Assembly (NCBI RefSeq): GCF_001476285.1
Contig: NZ_LDRU01000082.1
Span: forward strand, 1 to 64,000
Length of the DNA stretch: 64,000 bases
Direction of reading: 5' to 3'
Source of the DNA: Microbacterium testaceum
GTDB taxonomy: Bacteria > Actinomycetota > Actinomycetes > Actinomycetales > Microbacteriaceae
In this document: one piece after another, positions 1-8,914 of the stretch
How the letters are laid out: each line of letters begins with the position of its first letter
How positions within the stretch are numbered: the first letter of the stretch is position 1
The notes under the pieces: generated by a model
The model's input: the letters and a program-made list of their open reading frames with translations, nothing else
What the model was told of the DNA's origin: nothing
Database searches by the model: none
Position numbers and translations under genes: made by a program

Positions 1-67
1 CTGTTGACGTCTACCGCAGTCTCATGTTGCCTAGTCGTCGGCAGCGTGGGTGGTTTATAAGAGACAG
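1..67 (+). other. Sequencing-adapter remnant at contig end (Nextera read-1 tail)
   Basis: Bases 35-47 read TCGTCGGCAGCGT, the start of the Nextera read-1 adapter, and 56-67 read TATAAGAGACAG, the last 12 bases of the Tn5 mosaic end. The span 35-67 is exactly 33 bases, the adapter length, and I count 5 mismatches, all in the middle. Bases 1-34 match no gene and may be more adapter or index sequence. This is library DNA, not chromosome, so genomic sequence should be trusted only from about base 68. Confidence 0.9.
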
Positions 68-118
68 TGGACAGCCCGGTCGAGGTCGAGGTCGTCTTCA
101 CCGTCGCCTGAGCCGAAA

Positions 119-167
119 GAACGTCGGAGGGGGCGGGACCGCACAGGTCCCGCCCCCTCCGACGTTC
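119..167 (-). terminator. Terminator hairpin after prpC
   Basis: A perfect 21-bp inverted repeat (119-139 with 147-167) closes a 7-base loop and begins directly next to the prpC stop codon at 168-170. The bases that follow on the minus strand hold only a short T stretch (TCTTTCGG), so this is a strong GC hairpin with a weak U tract, a common form in actinobacteria. It ends the gntR-prpDBC transcript. Confidence 0.85.
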
Positions 168-1340
168 CTACGCCTCTTCTGGCCGTGCGGCGGCAGCTCG
201 GTCCGCTTCGGACGCGACGTAGCCCTCGACATGCCGTTCGTCGGGGCCGTTGTACGCCGACAATGGGCGGATGAGGGCGTTGGATGCCGTCTGCTCCATG
301 ATGTGCGCCGTCCAGCCCGTGACGCGGGCCGCGACGAACAGCGGGGTGAAGGTCAGGGTGTCGAAGCCGATGAGGTGGTACGCCGGTCCGGACGGATAGT
401 CGAGGTTCGGGTAGATGCCCTTCCGCGCGACGAACGCGGTCTCGAGCTCGTCGTACAGGGCAGCGAGTTCGTCAGCGCCGTAGTGGGCGACGAGCGTGTC
501 GAGGGCCGCCTTCATCGTGGGAACGCGAGAGTCGCCCTTCTTGTAGACCCGGTGCCCGAAGCCCATGATCTTCCGCTTGTTCGCGAGGGCGTCGTCGAGC
601 CAGCCCGCGACCCGCTCGGCCGAACCGATCTCGTCGAAAATGTGCATGACCGCCTCGTTCGCGCCTCCGTGCAGAGCGCCCTTGAGGGCACCGATGGCGC
701 CGACGACGGCTGAATACAGGTCGGCGGTCGTCGAGGTGATGACGCGCGCCGTGAAGGTGGAGGCGTTGAACGAGTGCTCGGCGTACAGGATCATCGACAC
801 GTTGAACGCCTCGGCGACGACGTCCACCGGCTCTTCGCCGAACGTCATCCAGAGGAAGTTGCGCGAGTAATCCAGGTCCTCTCGCGGCGGAACCAGCCCC
901 TGCCCCCGTCGGCGGCGCTGGTCGTACGCGACCATCGCGGGGATCTTGGCGAACAGCAGCTTCGCCTTGGCGAGATCGGCCGACGGAGAGTTGTCGGCCA
1001 CGTCGGCCGCCGAGGCGCCGAGCGCCGAGACGGCGGTCCGCACGACGTCCATGGGGTGAGCGTCGAGCGGGAGCAGGTCGATCACGGTCTTGATGTCGTC
1101 GTCGAGGTCGCGGTTCGCGCGCTCGAACGTCTCGAACTCCGCGCGCTCCGGCTCGGTCGGCAGGTCGCCGTTCCACAGCAGCAGGGCGACGGCCTCGAAC
1201 GACTGCGTCGCGGCGAGCTCTTGCACGGGATACCCGCGGTACAGGAGCGAATTCGTCTCGGGATTGACCTTGCTGATGGCGGTGTAGTCCACCGTGACGC
1301 CGGCGAGGCCTTTCTTGATGTCGTCCTGGGTGTCAGCCAT
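168..1340 (-). CDS. prpC: 2-methylcitrate synthase (citrate synthase family)
   Basis: Condenses propionyl-CoA with oxaloacetate to 2-methylcitrate, the first step of the methylcitrate cycle for propionate disposal in the cytoplasm. The 390-residue protein has the three citrate-synthase catalytic positions: His224 in GALHGG, His263 in GFGHRVY and Asp314 in NLDYPSG. Sequence alone does not exclude citrate synthase activity; the call rests on the length, which suits the short type-II-like methylcitrate synthases, and on its place after prpD and prpB. The ATG at 1340 is preferred to the in-frame GTG at 1346 because GAAGGAG sits 5 bases before the ATG but abuts the GTG. It starts 2 bases after the prpB stop and is the last gene of the operon. 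Confidence 0.93.
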   Translation of the reverse strand: MADTQDDIKKGLAGVTVDYTAISKVNPETNSLLYRGYPVQELAATQSFEAVALLLWNGDLPTEPERAEFETFERANRDLDDDIKTVIDLLPLDAHPMDVVRTAVSALGASAADVADNSPSADLAKAKLLFAKIPAMVAYDQRRRRGQGLVPPREDLDYSRNFLWMTFGEEPVDVVAEAFNVSMILYAEHSFNASTFTARVITSTTADLYSAVVGAIGALKGALHGGANEAVMHIFDEIGSAERVAGWLDDALANKRKIMGFGHRVYKKGDSRVPTMKAALDTLVAHYGADELAALYDELETAFVARKGIYPNLDYPSGPAYHLIGFDTLTFTPLFVAARVTGWTAHIMEQTASNALIRPLSAYNGPDERHVEGYVASEADRAAAARPEEA

Positions 1341-1342
1341 GC

Positions 1343-2245
1343 TCACTCCTTCGTGATGGTGAAGTCGAAGATGTTCGTGTCGAAGTGGTTGTACTGCTCG
1401 TAGTCGATCAGGTCGTAGAGATCGGCGCGATGCTGCATCTGCGCGAGCTGGCTCTTCAGGTGGCCTTCGACCTGCAAAGCGTCGAGCGCGCGGTCGGCGG
1501 CCCCCATCGCGAGGCGCAGGAGCGAGACCGGCCAGATGACGATGTTCACGCCGACGCTCCGCAGGTCGTCGACGCTGAAGAGGTCGCTCTTGCCGAACTC
1601 GGTCATGTTCGCCAGGATCGGCACGTCGACCGCCGCGCGCACCGCCTCGAACTCCGCGAGGGTGCGCATCGCCTCGGGGAAGATCGCGTCCGCTCCGGCA
1701 TCCACGAGCTGTCGCGCGCGGTCGATCGCGGCGTCCAGACCGTCGACGGCCCGGATGTCGGTGCGGGCCATGACGAGGAAGTTGTCGTCACGCCGCGCAT
1801 CGACCGCCGCGCGGATGCGCTTGATCGCGGTGTCGGTGTCGACCACCGCCTTCCCGTCGAGGTGGCCGCAGCGCTTCGGGTTGATCTGGTCTTCGATGTG
1901 GCATCCGGCCAGTCCCGCGTCTTCGAGCGTCTGGATGGTCCGCGCGACGTTCATGGGTTCGCCGAAACCGGTGTCGGCGTCGATGATCGCGGGGAGGTCG
2001 GTCATCCGGGCGATCTGCTGCCCGCGACCGGCGACTTCGGTGAGGGTGGTCAGACCGATGTCGGGAAGCCCGAGATCGGCGCTCAGCACCGCTCCCGAGA
2101 TGTACACGCCCTCGAACCCCTTGCGTTCGATGAGGCGGGCCGACAGCGGGTTGAACGCCCCGGGGAAGCGGAGGAGCTCGCCGGATGCCAACCGCTCGCG
2201 GAAAGCCCGCCGCTTCTCGGCTGCCGAGACCGAGGAGTACAGCAT
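1343..2245 (-). CDS. prpB: Methylisocitrate lyase
   Basis: Cleaves 2-methylisocitrate to pyruvate and succinate, the last step of the methylcitrate cycle. The 300-residue protein belongs to the isocitrate lyase/PEP mutase family: YISGA at 48-52, metal-binding Asp89 and Asp91 in IIDADTGFG, and the family's active-site loop KRCGHLDGK with Cys126. The length is typical of PrpB and much shorter than isocitrate lyase. The ATG at 2245 overlaps the prpD stop by one base (TGATG), so translation is coupled. The open frame continues far upstream of this ATG, but that stretch is out-of-frame DNA of prpD. Confidence 0.95.
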   Translation of the reverse strand: MLYSSVSAAEKRRAFRERLASGELLRFPGAFNPLSARLIERKGFEGVYISGAVLSADLGLPDIGLTTLTEVAGRGQQIARMTDLPAIIDADTGFGEPMNVARTIQTLEDAGLAGCHIEDQINPKRCGHLDGKAVVDTDTAIKRIRAAVDARRDDNFLVMARTDIRAVDGLDAAIDRARQLVDAGADAIFPEAMRTLAEFEAVRAAVDVPILANMTEFGKSDLFSVDDLRSVGVNIVIWPVSLLRLAMGAADRALDALQVEGHLKSQLAQMQHRADLYDLIDYEQYNHFDTNIFDFTITKE

Positions 2246-3771
2246 CAGAAGAGTCCCTTGGGTGCGGGAGCGGATGCCAGGACGCCGGGCTTCGCGACGA
2301 TGGTGAGCTGCATGACCTCGGCGGGGGTGAGCTCGGGCAGGCGCTCGGCGAGGGCGAGGAAGCGTTCGATCTCCTCGGGGAGGAGAACGGGCTCGGCGAG
2401 GGTCCGGAACTTGCGGATGTAGTCCTCGCGGGCGAACGGCCGGGCGCCGAGGGGGTGGGCGTCGGCGACGCCGATCTCGTCCTCCAGGGTCGACCCGTCG
2501 GTGAGGGTGATGACGACGCGACCGCCGAACGCCTTCTCGTTCGGGTCCTCGGAGTGGTACCGGCGGGTCCACTCGGCATCCTCCGCCGTCGTCACCTTGT
2601 GCCAGAGCTCCACGGTGTCCGGGCGGCCTGCGCGTGCGGGGGCGTAGGAGTCGACGTGGTGCCAGGCGCCGTCCTGCAACGCCACGGCGAAGATGTACGG
2701 GATGGAGTGATCCAGCGTTTCGCGCGAGGCCGTGGGGTCGTACTTCTGCGGGTCGTTCGCGCCGGAGCCGATCACGTAGTGCGTGTGGTGGCTGGTGTGC
2801 AGCACGATCGAGGCGATGTTCGCCGGGTCGGTGAGGTCGGGGCGCTCGTGGTGGAGCTTGCGGGCGAGGTCGATCCACGCCTGCGCCTGGTATTCGGCGG
2901 AGTGCTCCTTCGTGTACGAGTCGAGGATCGCCCGCTTGGACTCCCCGTCACCCGGCAGCGGGACGTCGTAGGTGGCGGTGGGGCCGTCGAGCAGCCAGGC
3001 GATGACACCGTCTTCGCCTTCGTAGATCGGGGACGGCGACGTCTCGCCCCGCATGGCGCGGTCGACGGCTTCGATCGCCATCTTTCCCGCGAACGCGGGG
3101 GCGTGCGCCTTCCACGTGGAGATCTCGCCCTTACGGGACTGGCGAGTCGCGGTGGTGGTGTGGAGGGCTTGGCCGATCGCCTGGTAGATCGTGGCCTGAT
3201 CGAGGCCGAGGAGGGTGCCGATACCGGCGGCGGCCGAGGGGCCGAGGTGGGCGACGTGATCGATCTTGTGCTTGTGCAGGCTGATCGCGCGGACCAGGTC
3301 GATCTGCACCTCGTACGCCGTCGCCAGCGCCCGCACCACGGCGGCGCCGTCACGGCCGGTGTGCTGAGCGACGGCGAGGATCGGGGGGATGTTGTCGCCG
3401 GGGTGGGAGTAATCCGCCGCGAGGAACGTGTCGTGATAGTCGAGTTCTCGCACGGCGACGCCGTTCGCCCACGCCGCCCACTCCGGGCTCGAACGTCGCT
3501 CCAGCGCGCACCCGAACACCGTCGCCCCGGCCCCGCCGATCGACACCGCGTGATCCAGCGCCTGCTGGCGCGCCGCGCTCACCGGCTCGCGCGATAGCGA
3601 CGCCGCAGCGACGGCGGCGTTGTCGATCACCCGGTTGATGATCATGTCCGCCACATCGGCGTCGACCGCCACCGGGTCGACCGCGATTCGCGCGAGAGAC
3701 CACGCGAGTTGTCCCTCACGGGCCAGGTTCTCTTCGCTGCGGTGGACACGAACGTGGTGCGTGATCGTCAT
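2245..3771 (-). CDS. prpD: 2-methylcitrate dehydratase (MmgE/PrpD family)
   Basis: Dehydrates 2-methylcitrate to 2-methyl-cis-aconitate. The 508-residue protein has the MmgE/PrpD fold signatures: the conserved [20 protein letters not shown] stretch about one fifth of the way in, the [12 protein letters not shown] segment, and the C-terminal [13 protein letters not shown] helix region. The ATG at 3771 overlaps the stop of the upstream gntR in an ATGA junction, preceded by AAAGAGAAG as a ribosome site. The family is iron-sulfur independent. Whether a separate aconitase hydrates the product cannot be seen in this window. Confidence 0.95.
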   Translation of the reverse strand: MTITHHVRVHRSEENLAREGQLAWSLARIAVDPVAVDADVADMIINRVIDNAAVAAASLSREPVSAARQQALDHAVSIGGAGATVFGCALERRSSPEWAAWANGVAVRELDYHDTFLAADYSHPGDNIPPILAVAQHTGRDGAAVVRALATAYEVQIDLVRAISLHKHKIDHVAHLGPSAAAGIGTLLGLDQATIYQAIGQALHTTTATRQSRKGEISTWKAHAPAFAGKMAIEAVDRAMRGETSPSPIYEGEDGVIAWLLDGPTATYDVPLPGDGESKRAILDSYTKEHSAEYQAQAWIDLARKLHHERPDLTDPANIASIVLHTSHHTHYVIGSGANDPQKYDPTASRETLDHSIPYIFAVALQDGAWHHVDSYAPARAGRPDTVELWHKVTTAEDAEWTRRYHSEDPNEKAFGGRVVITLTDGSTLEDEIGVADAHPLGARPFAREDYIRKFRTLAEPVLLPEEIERFLALAERLPELTPAEVMQLTIVAKPGVLASAPAPKGLF

Positions 3772-4448
3772 GATCTTCTCTTTCGGCCGGTGGATTGCGT
3801 GCTGGACGCGAGGGTCGGGGAGGTCTCGAGCGAGTCGAGGATGCTGGTGAGGGCGTTGTGCAGGTGGACGTGGACGGCATGCGCGGCGAGGTCGCCGTCG
3901 CCGGCCGCGATGGCCGAGGCGATCAGGCGGTGCTCGGCGACCGAGGCGGCGAGTCGTTCCGGGCGGTACCGGGCAAGACGTCGGACGCGCACGAGGTGAG
4001 CGCGGACGGTGCGCAGCGCGCCGACCAGATAGTCGTTGTCGGCGGCGGCATCCATCTCGTCGTCGAACTCGGCGATGAGCGCGTAGTACGCGTCGCGGGC
4101 GGTGTCTCCGTCGAGGTCGGCGGCGGCGAAGGCGTCCGCCAGACGGGCGAACGCTGTCGCCGAGGGCGATGCCGCGGCCAGGCGGGCCGCCGTCTCCTCG
4201 AGGGCGCGGCGGACGGTGAAGAGCGCGCGGATGTCGCCGCTCTGCACGTCGGTGACGACGGTGACCCGGGGGGACGACTGGGCAACGAGTCCGTCGGATG
4301 CCAGGCGAGCGAGAGCCGTGCGCAGGGGAGTCCGGCTCACGCCCAGGCGGGCGGACTGCTCGACTTCGCCGAGGACGGTGCCCGGCGCGAGGACGCCTGT
4401 CTGGATCTCTTCGAGGAGGGTTGCGTAGGCCCGATCGCTCGCGCGCAT
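3768..4448 (-). CDS. GntR-family (FCD) transcriptional regulator of the prp operon
   Basis: A 226-residue protein with an N-terminal winged helix of GntR type (residues about 5-65, with the recognition segment [20 protein letters not shown]) and a C-terminal all-helical FCD ligand-binding domain. The ATG at 4448 is chosen because GAGGAG lies 6 bases upstream; in-frame codons further upstream have no ribosome site and run into the promoter. It is the first gene of gntR-prpD-prpB-prpC and overlaps prpD by 4 bases, so it probably represses its own operon and is released by a methylcitrate-cycle intermediate (inference). Many prp operons use other regulator classes, so the FCD type is worth noting. 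Confidence 0.88.
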   Translation of the reverse strand: MRASDRAYATLLEEIQTGVLAPGTVLGEVEQSARLGVSRTPLRTALARLASDGLVAQSSPRVTVVTDVQSGDIRALFTVRRALEETAARLAAASPSATAFARLADAFAAADLDGDTARDAYYALIAEFDDEMDAAADNDYLVGALRTVRAHLVRVRRLARYRPERLAASVAEHRLIASAIAAGDGDLAAHAVHVHLHNALTSILDSLETSPTLASSTQSTGRKRRS

Positions 4449-4550
4449 GCTGGCCTCCTCGACATCGCCGTTCACCGCTGAGTGTATACGCAAGGCGCCC
4501 TGCGGGGCGGCGATCGTGTCGTCGAGGGGTCCAATGTATCCAGAACACGA
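4449..4550 (-). promoter_or_regulatory. Promoter region of gntR-prpDBC with two similar AT-rich sites
   Basis: In this GC-rich spacer two short motifs stand out on the minus strand: GTATACACT (4481-4489) and GGATACATT (4533-4541), both fitting G(G/T)ATACA(C/T)T. Either could be the -10 or an operator half for the adjacent GntR protein. I see no convincing -35. The assignment is inference. Confidence 0.35.
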
Positions 4551-4587
4551 AAGATCCCGGATGCGGGGGTGTGGCATCCGGGATCTT
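4551..4587 (-). terminator. Terminator hairpin after acs
   Basis: A perfect 14-bp stem (4551-4564 with 4574-4587) with a 9-base loop lies 14 bases after the acs stop, followed on the minus strand by a weak T stretch. It separates the acs transcript from the prp promoter. Confidence 0.8.
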
Positions 4588-4601
4588 CCGTGTCGCGTCG
4601 T

Positions 4602-6569
4602 CTACTTCACCTGTGCGCTGATGACGCTCATGACGGCGGTGTCCGCGAGGGTCGTGGTGTCGCCGACCTCCCGGCCTTCGGCGACGTCGCGGAGGAGACG
4701 TCGCATGATCTTGCCGGAGCGCGTCTTGGGGAGCTCGCCGACGATGTAGACGTCGCGCGGGCGGGCGATCGGGCCGATCTGCTCGCCGACCCATTTGCGC
4801 AGCTCGTCGCCGAGCCCCTCGACCGGGTGCTGTTTCAGGTAGCTGCTCTTGATGATGACGAAGGCCACGACCGCCTGACCCGTGGTCTCATCCGACGCGC
4901 CGACGACGGCCGACTCGGCGACGCCCTCGTGCCCCACCAGGGCCGATTCGATCTCGGCCGTCGAGAGGCGGTGACCCGAGACGTTCATGACGTCGTCGAC
5001 CCGCCCGAGGAGCCAGACGTCTCCGTCGTCGTCGAGACGAGCTCCGTCGCCCGCGAAGTAGTAGCCCTTGTCGGAGAACTTGTCCCAGTACGTCTCGCGG
5101 TAGCGATCGGGGTCGCCCCAGATCCCCCGCAGCATGCTCGGCCACGGCTCGGTGATCACGAGCAGACCGCCGCTGCCGTTGCCGACCGGCTCGCCCTGAT
5201 CGTCGACGACGGCGATGGAGATCCCGGGGATCGGAACCTGCGCCGATCCGGGCTTCGTCTCGGTGACACCGGGGAGGGCGGAGATCATGATCGCTCCCGT
5301 CTCGGTCTGCCACCAGGTGTCGACGATAGGCGTCGTGTCGGCGCCGATGATGTCGCGGTACCAGACCCACGCCTCGGGGTTGATCGGTTCGCCGACCGAC
5401 CCGAGCAGGCGCAGCGAGCTCAGATCGAACTTCTGCGGCACGTCGCGACCGATCTTCATGAACGAGCGGATCGCGGTCGGCGCGGTGTAGAAGATCGTGA
5501 CGCCGTGCTTCTCGATGAGCTCCCACCACCGGCCCGGGTGCGGGGTGTCGGGGGTGCCCTCGTAGAGCAACTGCGTCGCGCCGTTGGCGAGCGGACCGTA
5601 GGCGACGTAGGTGTGGCCCGTGATCCAGCCGATGTCGGCGGTGCACCAGTAGACGTCGGTCTCGGGGTGCACGTCGTGGACGACGCGGTTGGTGAAGGCC
5701 GCCTGCGTGAGGTACCCGCCGGAAGTGTGGAGGATGCCCTTGGGCTTCCCGGTGGTGCCGGAGGTGTAGAGGATGAAGAGCGGCGTCTCAGCGGGGAACG
5801 CCTCAGCCTCGTGCTCGCCCGAGGCCTGCGGGACGACATCGTGCCACCAGATGTCGCGGTCGTCGATCCACTCGACGTCGTTCTCGCCGCGCTTGACCAC
5901 GAGCACGTGCTCCACGGTCTCTTGGATGCCGGACCCGTTGCGGTCGGCGAGCGCCTGGTCGACCGCGGGCTTGAGGGGAGACACCTTTCCCTTGCGCCAG
6001 CCGCCGTCGGCGGTGATGACGAGTTTGGCGCCGGCGTCGTCGATGCGGGAGCGGAGACTGTCGGCCGAGAAGCCGCCGAACACGACCGAGTGCACGGCTC
6101 CGATGCGGGCGACGGCGAGCATGGAGGCGATGGCCTCGGGGATCATCGGCAGGTAGATCGCCACGCGGTCACCCCGCTCGATCCCCAGGTCGATCAGGAC
6201 GTTGGACAGGCGCTTCACCTCGTCGGTGAGCTCGGCGTAGGTGACGTTCCGCTGATCGCCGGGCTCACCCTCCCATCGCAGCGCGATGCGGTCGCCGTGG
6301 CCGGCGTCGACGTGACGGTCGAGGCAGTTGTACGCGACGTTCAGCTCGCCGTCGCCGAACCACTCGGCGAAGGGCGGGTTCGACCAGTCGAGCACTCGCG
6401 TGAACGGCGTGTGCCAGTGCAGCTCTCTCGCCTGGTCGGCCCAGAATCCCTCGCGGTCGGCCGCGGCGCGCTGGTAGAGACTCGCGTCGGCGACGGCGTT
6501 CGCGGCGAACTCCGCCGAGGGGGCGAAACGGCGGGTTTCATTGAGGAGATGGTCGATCTGGCTGCTCAT
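4602..6569 (-). CDS. acsA: Acetyl-CoA synthetase (AMP-forming)
   Basis: Activates acetate (and often propionate) to the acyl-CoA through an acyl-AMP intermediate. The 655-residue length is that of classical Acs. Visible motifs are the AMP-binding P-loop [11 protein letters not shown] at 268-278, WWQTETG at 419-425, the hinge region [13 protein letters not shown] near 522-534, and PKTRSGK at 614-620 with Lys620, the catalytic lysine that acetylation silences in this family. GAAGGAG precedes the ATG at 6569. It lies directly upstream of the methylcitrate operon, which suggests a shared role in short-chain acid use, although a terminator separates them. Confidence 0.96.
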   Translation of the reverse strand: MSSQIDHLLNETRRFAPSAEFAANAVADASLYQRAAADREGFWADQARELHWHTPFTRVLDWSNPPFAEWFGDGELNVAYNCLDRHVDAGHGDRIALRWEGEPGDQRNVTYAELTDEVKRLSNVLIDLGIERGDRVAIYLPMIPEAIASMLAVARIGAVHSVVFGGFSADSLRSRIDDAGAKLVITADGGWRKGKVSPLKPAVDQALADRNGSGIQETVEHVLVVKRGENDVEWIDDRDIWWHDVVPQASGEHEAEAFPAETPLFILYTSGTTGKPKGILHTSGGYLTQAAFTNRVVHDVHPETDVYWCTADIGWITGHTYVAYGPLANGATQLLYEGTPDTPHPGRWWELIEKHGVTIFYTAPTAIRSFMKIGRDVPQKFDLSSLRLLGSVGEPINPEAWVWYRDIIGADTTPIVDTWWQTETGAIMISALPGVTETKPGSAQVPIPGISIAVVDDQGEPVGNGSGGLLVITEPWPSMLRGIWGDPDRYRETYWDKFSDKGYYFAGDGARLDDDGDVWLLGRVDDVMNVSGHRLSTAEIESALVGHEGVAESAVVGASDETTGQAVVAFVIIKSSYLKQHPVEGLGDELRKWVGEQIGPIARPRDVYIVGELPKTRSGKIMRRLLRDVAEGREVGDTTTLADTAVMSVISAQVK

Positions 6570-6726
6570 CGCGGCGCTCCTTCGCGGTCGAGGGATGCCG
6601 CGTCCTCGCAGGCATCGTCACCGTGATGACGCTAGCGAGAGCCTCCGACACCCGGCCACCTCCGATAGTTGGCATCCCGGCCGGAAGAAACAGGTGATAT
6701 ATCAGGGCGCGGTGGCGCGTGGTGAG

Positions 6727-6754
6727 TTGGCGCGGCCGTCCGAGGCGCGTAATC
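6727..6754 (+). promoter_or_regulatory. Sigma70-type promoter for the 6C small RNA
   Basis: TTGGCG (6727-6732) and TAATCT (6749-6754) are spaced 16 bases apart, giving a transcription start near 6761, just ahead of the two-hairpin RNA. No reading frame with a ribosome site follows, which supports a promoter for a non-coding transcript. Confidence 0.6.
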
Positions 6755-6760
6755 TAGCAA

Positions 6761-6869
6761 CGCCCGAACATCGCTTCCGGCATCCGCGTCGGTGGGAGCC
6801 CCCCAATTTCCGCCGGCGCGTGGCGGCATCCCTCGCCCCCCACTGACGGGATGCCGCCCCCTTTTTTTT
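6761..6869 (+). ncRNA. 6C small RNA with intrinsic terminator
   Basis: Two hairpins follow one another. The first is an 11-bp stem (6785-6795 with 6810-6820, two G-U pairs) whose loop carries exactly six cytosines (6799-6804). The second is a perfect 11-bp stem (6822-6832 with 6848-6858) whose loop also carries six cytosines (6836-6841), followed by a run of eight T (6862-6869). Two stems each with a loop of at least six C define the actinobacterial 6C RNA family (Rfam 6C; B11 in Mycobacterium tuberculosis). C-rich loops of this family pair with G-rich ribosome sites. The position between acs and the Tad-pilus genes recalls the B11 neighbourhood. The 5' end is inferred from the promoter. Confidence 0.88.
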
Positions 6870-6999
6870 CTGCCCCGGGTCCACTGTCGGACCGTGTGAG
6901 GCGGCACTTCTTCTCCCCGAGCCGCGAGCTCGAAGATCTCTCCACGAATCCGACATTCGGCTCGGTGCGAGGCGGGCTCGCCCTCGTACCGTCGTCGGC

Positions 7000-7968
7000 A
7001 TGTCTCCCGTCCTTTCCCTCCGGCCTCCTTCGGAGGTGTGGCGCGACCCGGCGCTGTCCTTCCTCCGGCCGTTCCTCGACGACCCCGCGGTCACCGACCT
7101 GTTCCTCAACGGCGAAGAAGGTCTCTTCATCGATCGCGGACGCGGGGCGGAGCGGGTTCCGTCCTGGCGAGCGGGGGAGGGCGATATCCGACGGCTCGCC
7201 GTGCGTCTCATCGCGCTCGGAGGGCGACATCTCGACGACGCGTCGCCGTGCGTGGACGTGCGCCTGGACCGCGGCATCCGGGTGCACGCGGTGCTGTTCC
7301 CCGTCGCGACGAGAGGAACGGCGGTCTCGATCCGTGTGCCCCGGTGGGATGCGCCCGACCTCGATCGACTGGAATCTGCGGGCATGTTCACGAAGCGCGG
7401 CCGATCGTACCTCGATGCGCTCATCGATGAGCGGGCCAACGTCCTCATCACCGGTGCCACGGGAGCGGGGAAGACCACCCTGCTCAGCGCTCTGCTCTCC
7501 GGGGTTCCCCATGGGGAGCGCCTCGTCACGATCGAAGAGGTCGCGGAGCTCCGGCCCGACCACCCGCATCACGTGGCGCTCGAAGCGCGGCAGCCCAACC
7601 TCGAGGGCGCCGGCGGAATCGGACTGGCCCGTCTGGTCCGCGAGGCGTTGCGGATGCGACCCGATCGCCTCGTCCTCGGGGAGTGCCGCGGGGAGGAGAT
7701 CCGCGAGCTTCTCCTGGCGCTGAACACCGGGCACGACGGGGGAGCCGGAACCCTCCACGCGCGCAGCCTCTCCGACGTTCCGTCGCGCCTCGAGGCGTTG
7801 GGGGCGCTCGCGGGCATGGATGCGGCGGCGACGGCGCGGCAGGTGCGCAGCGCCATCGACGTCGTCGTCCATGTCGAACGAACTACCGTGGGTCGACGCA
7901 TCGTGGGGGTCGGTCGACCCGTGGTCCGCGATGAGCGTCTGTTGATCGAACCGGAGCCGTGGACATGA
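7000..7968 (+). CDS. tadA: Tad/Flp pilus assembly ATPase (TadA/CpaF-like)
   Basis: A cytoplasmic secretion ATPase of the type II/IV family that powers Flp-type pilus assembly. The 322-residue protein shows Walker A GATGAGKTT (152-160), the Asp-box region VTIEE (176-180), GECRGEE (227-233) and the His-box segment LNTGHDGGAGTLHA (241-254). It is short compared with classical TadA, mainly because the N-terminal region is reduced, as is usual in actinobacteria. No clear ribosome site precedes the ATG. It heads a five-gene run (tadA, tadB/C, flp, tadE, tadG-like) with overlapping junctions. In mycobacteria a CpaE-like partner precedes this gene; none is present here. Confidence 0.88.
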   Translation: MSPVLSLRPPSEVWRDPALSFLRPFLDDPAVTDLFLNGEEGLFIDRGRGAERVPSWRAGEGDIRRLAVRLIALGGRHLDDASPCVDVRLDRGIRVHAVLFPVATRGTAVSIRVPRWDAPDLDRLESAGMFTKRGRSYLDALIDERANVLITGATGAGKTTLLSALLSGVPHGERLVTIEEVAELRPDHPHHVALEARQPNLEGAGGIGLARLVREALRMRPDRLVLGECRGEEIRELLLALNTGHDGGAGTLHARSLSDVPSRLEALGALAGMDAAATARQVRSAIDVVVHVERTTVGRRIVGVGRPVVRDERLLIEPEPWT

Positions 7969-8873
7969 TCGCTCCCGGTCGCCGGTCGCGCACAGCTGCA
8001 CCGGACCCCCTCGACACCGTCCTGCGTCTCGCCGTTCTGCTGGCGGCGGGGCTGAGTACGGCTACCGCGTGGCGGCATCTCGCCGAAGACGCGGGTCCGG
8101 TGGGACACGACGCGGCGGAAGCCGCCGCGATCGGCGATGACGTCGCCCGAGTTCTTCGCGAGGCGGGCGAGGGGTGGCTCGACATCGCGGCGGTGTGGGC
8201 CGTTGCGACCGCGGTCGGGGCTCCTCTCGCCGACACATTGCGCGACGTGGGGACGTCGCTGCGCGAGGCGCGTGACATCGTCGACGATGTCCGCGTCGCT
8301 CTCGCCGAGCCGCTCGCGACCGCGCGCCTGCTCGCCGGACTTCCGCTCGTGGGCGTTCCCCTCGGCATGGTCCTCGGATTCGACACCGTCCGGGTGCTCG
8401 TCGCCGATCCGATCGGTCAGGTCTGTCTCGGGGTGGGGCTCGCGCTGACCGTCGCCGCGCGGGTGTGGTCGGGGCGCCTGGCGCGGAGCGCGACGCCTCC
8501 GCCCGCCGTCCCGGGTCTGACCGCGGAGCTCTTCGCGGTCGCCCTCTCCGCTGGTGCCTCGATCGAACGCGCGCGTGCCCTCATCTCCGGAGAGCGACAC
8601 CGCGCCGATGCTGCCGCGGTCGACGACGACGTGCGGCGTGCTGAGGCGACACTCGACCTGTCGCTGCGCGCCGGTGTTCCCGCGGGTGAACTCCTCCGCG
8701 GCGACGCGTGGCTCGCCCGACGGGCGGCCCGGACCGCGGGCCGAGAGGCCGCAGCACGGCTCTCCACACGACTTCTCCTCCCGCTCGGGGTGTGCACCCT
8801 CCCAGCCTTCCTCCTGCTCGCCGTCGCGCCGCTGATGGTCGGCATCCTCCGATCCGGCGTCTCGCCGTTCTGA
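7965..8873 (+). CDS. Tad pilus membrane platform protein (TadB/TadC-like fusion)
   Basis: An inner-membrane type II secretion F-domain protein that forms the pilus assembly platform. It appears to hold two F-type units in about 303 residues. The first unit has LAAGLSTATAWR near residue 31, followed by membrane segments. The second has ALSAGASIERARALISG near 185 and ends in the hydrophobic LLLPLGVCTLPAFLLL stretch typical of TadC. Mycobacterial loci carry these as two genes, so this looks like a compact fusion (inference). ATG at 7965 is preferred to GTG at 7959 because it forms an ATGA overlap with tadA and has GGAG 8 bases upstream. Confidence 0.78.
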   Translation: MIAPGRRSRTAAPDPLDTVLRLAVLLAAGLSTATAWRHLAEDAGPVGHDAAEAAAIGDDVARVLREAGEGWLDIAAVWAVATAVGAPLADTLRDVGTSLREARDIVDDVRVALAEPLATARLLAGLPLVGVPLGMVLGFDTVRVLVADPIGQVCLGVGLALTVAARVWSGRLARSATPPPAVPGLTAELFAVALSAGASIERARALISGERHRADAAAVDDDVRRAEATLDLSLRAGVPAGELLRGDAWLARRAARTAGREAAARLSTRLLLPLGVCTLPAFLLLAVAPLMVGILRSGVSPF

Positions 8874-8914
8874 CGCGTCCGTCCGATCCGTCCACATCCA
8901 TGAAAGAGGTCTCC

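Noticed and set aside
24-713. Plus-strand open frame starting inside bases 1-67
   Set aside because: It begins in adapter sequence and runs antisense to prpC.
2246-4794. A single 849-residue protein covering prpD and upstream DNA
   Set aside because: Residues before the PrpD start are out-of-frame DNA of gntR and its promoter; the ATG at 3771 with ATGA overlap marks the true start.
6541-6846. 101-codon plus-strand frame across the 6C RNA region
   Set aside because: It starts inside acs, has no ribosome site, and ends within the structured RNA; the RNA explains the conserved features better.
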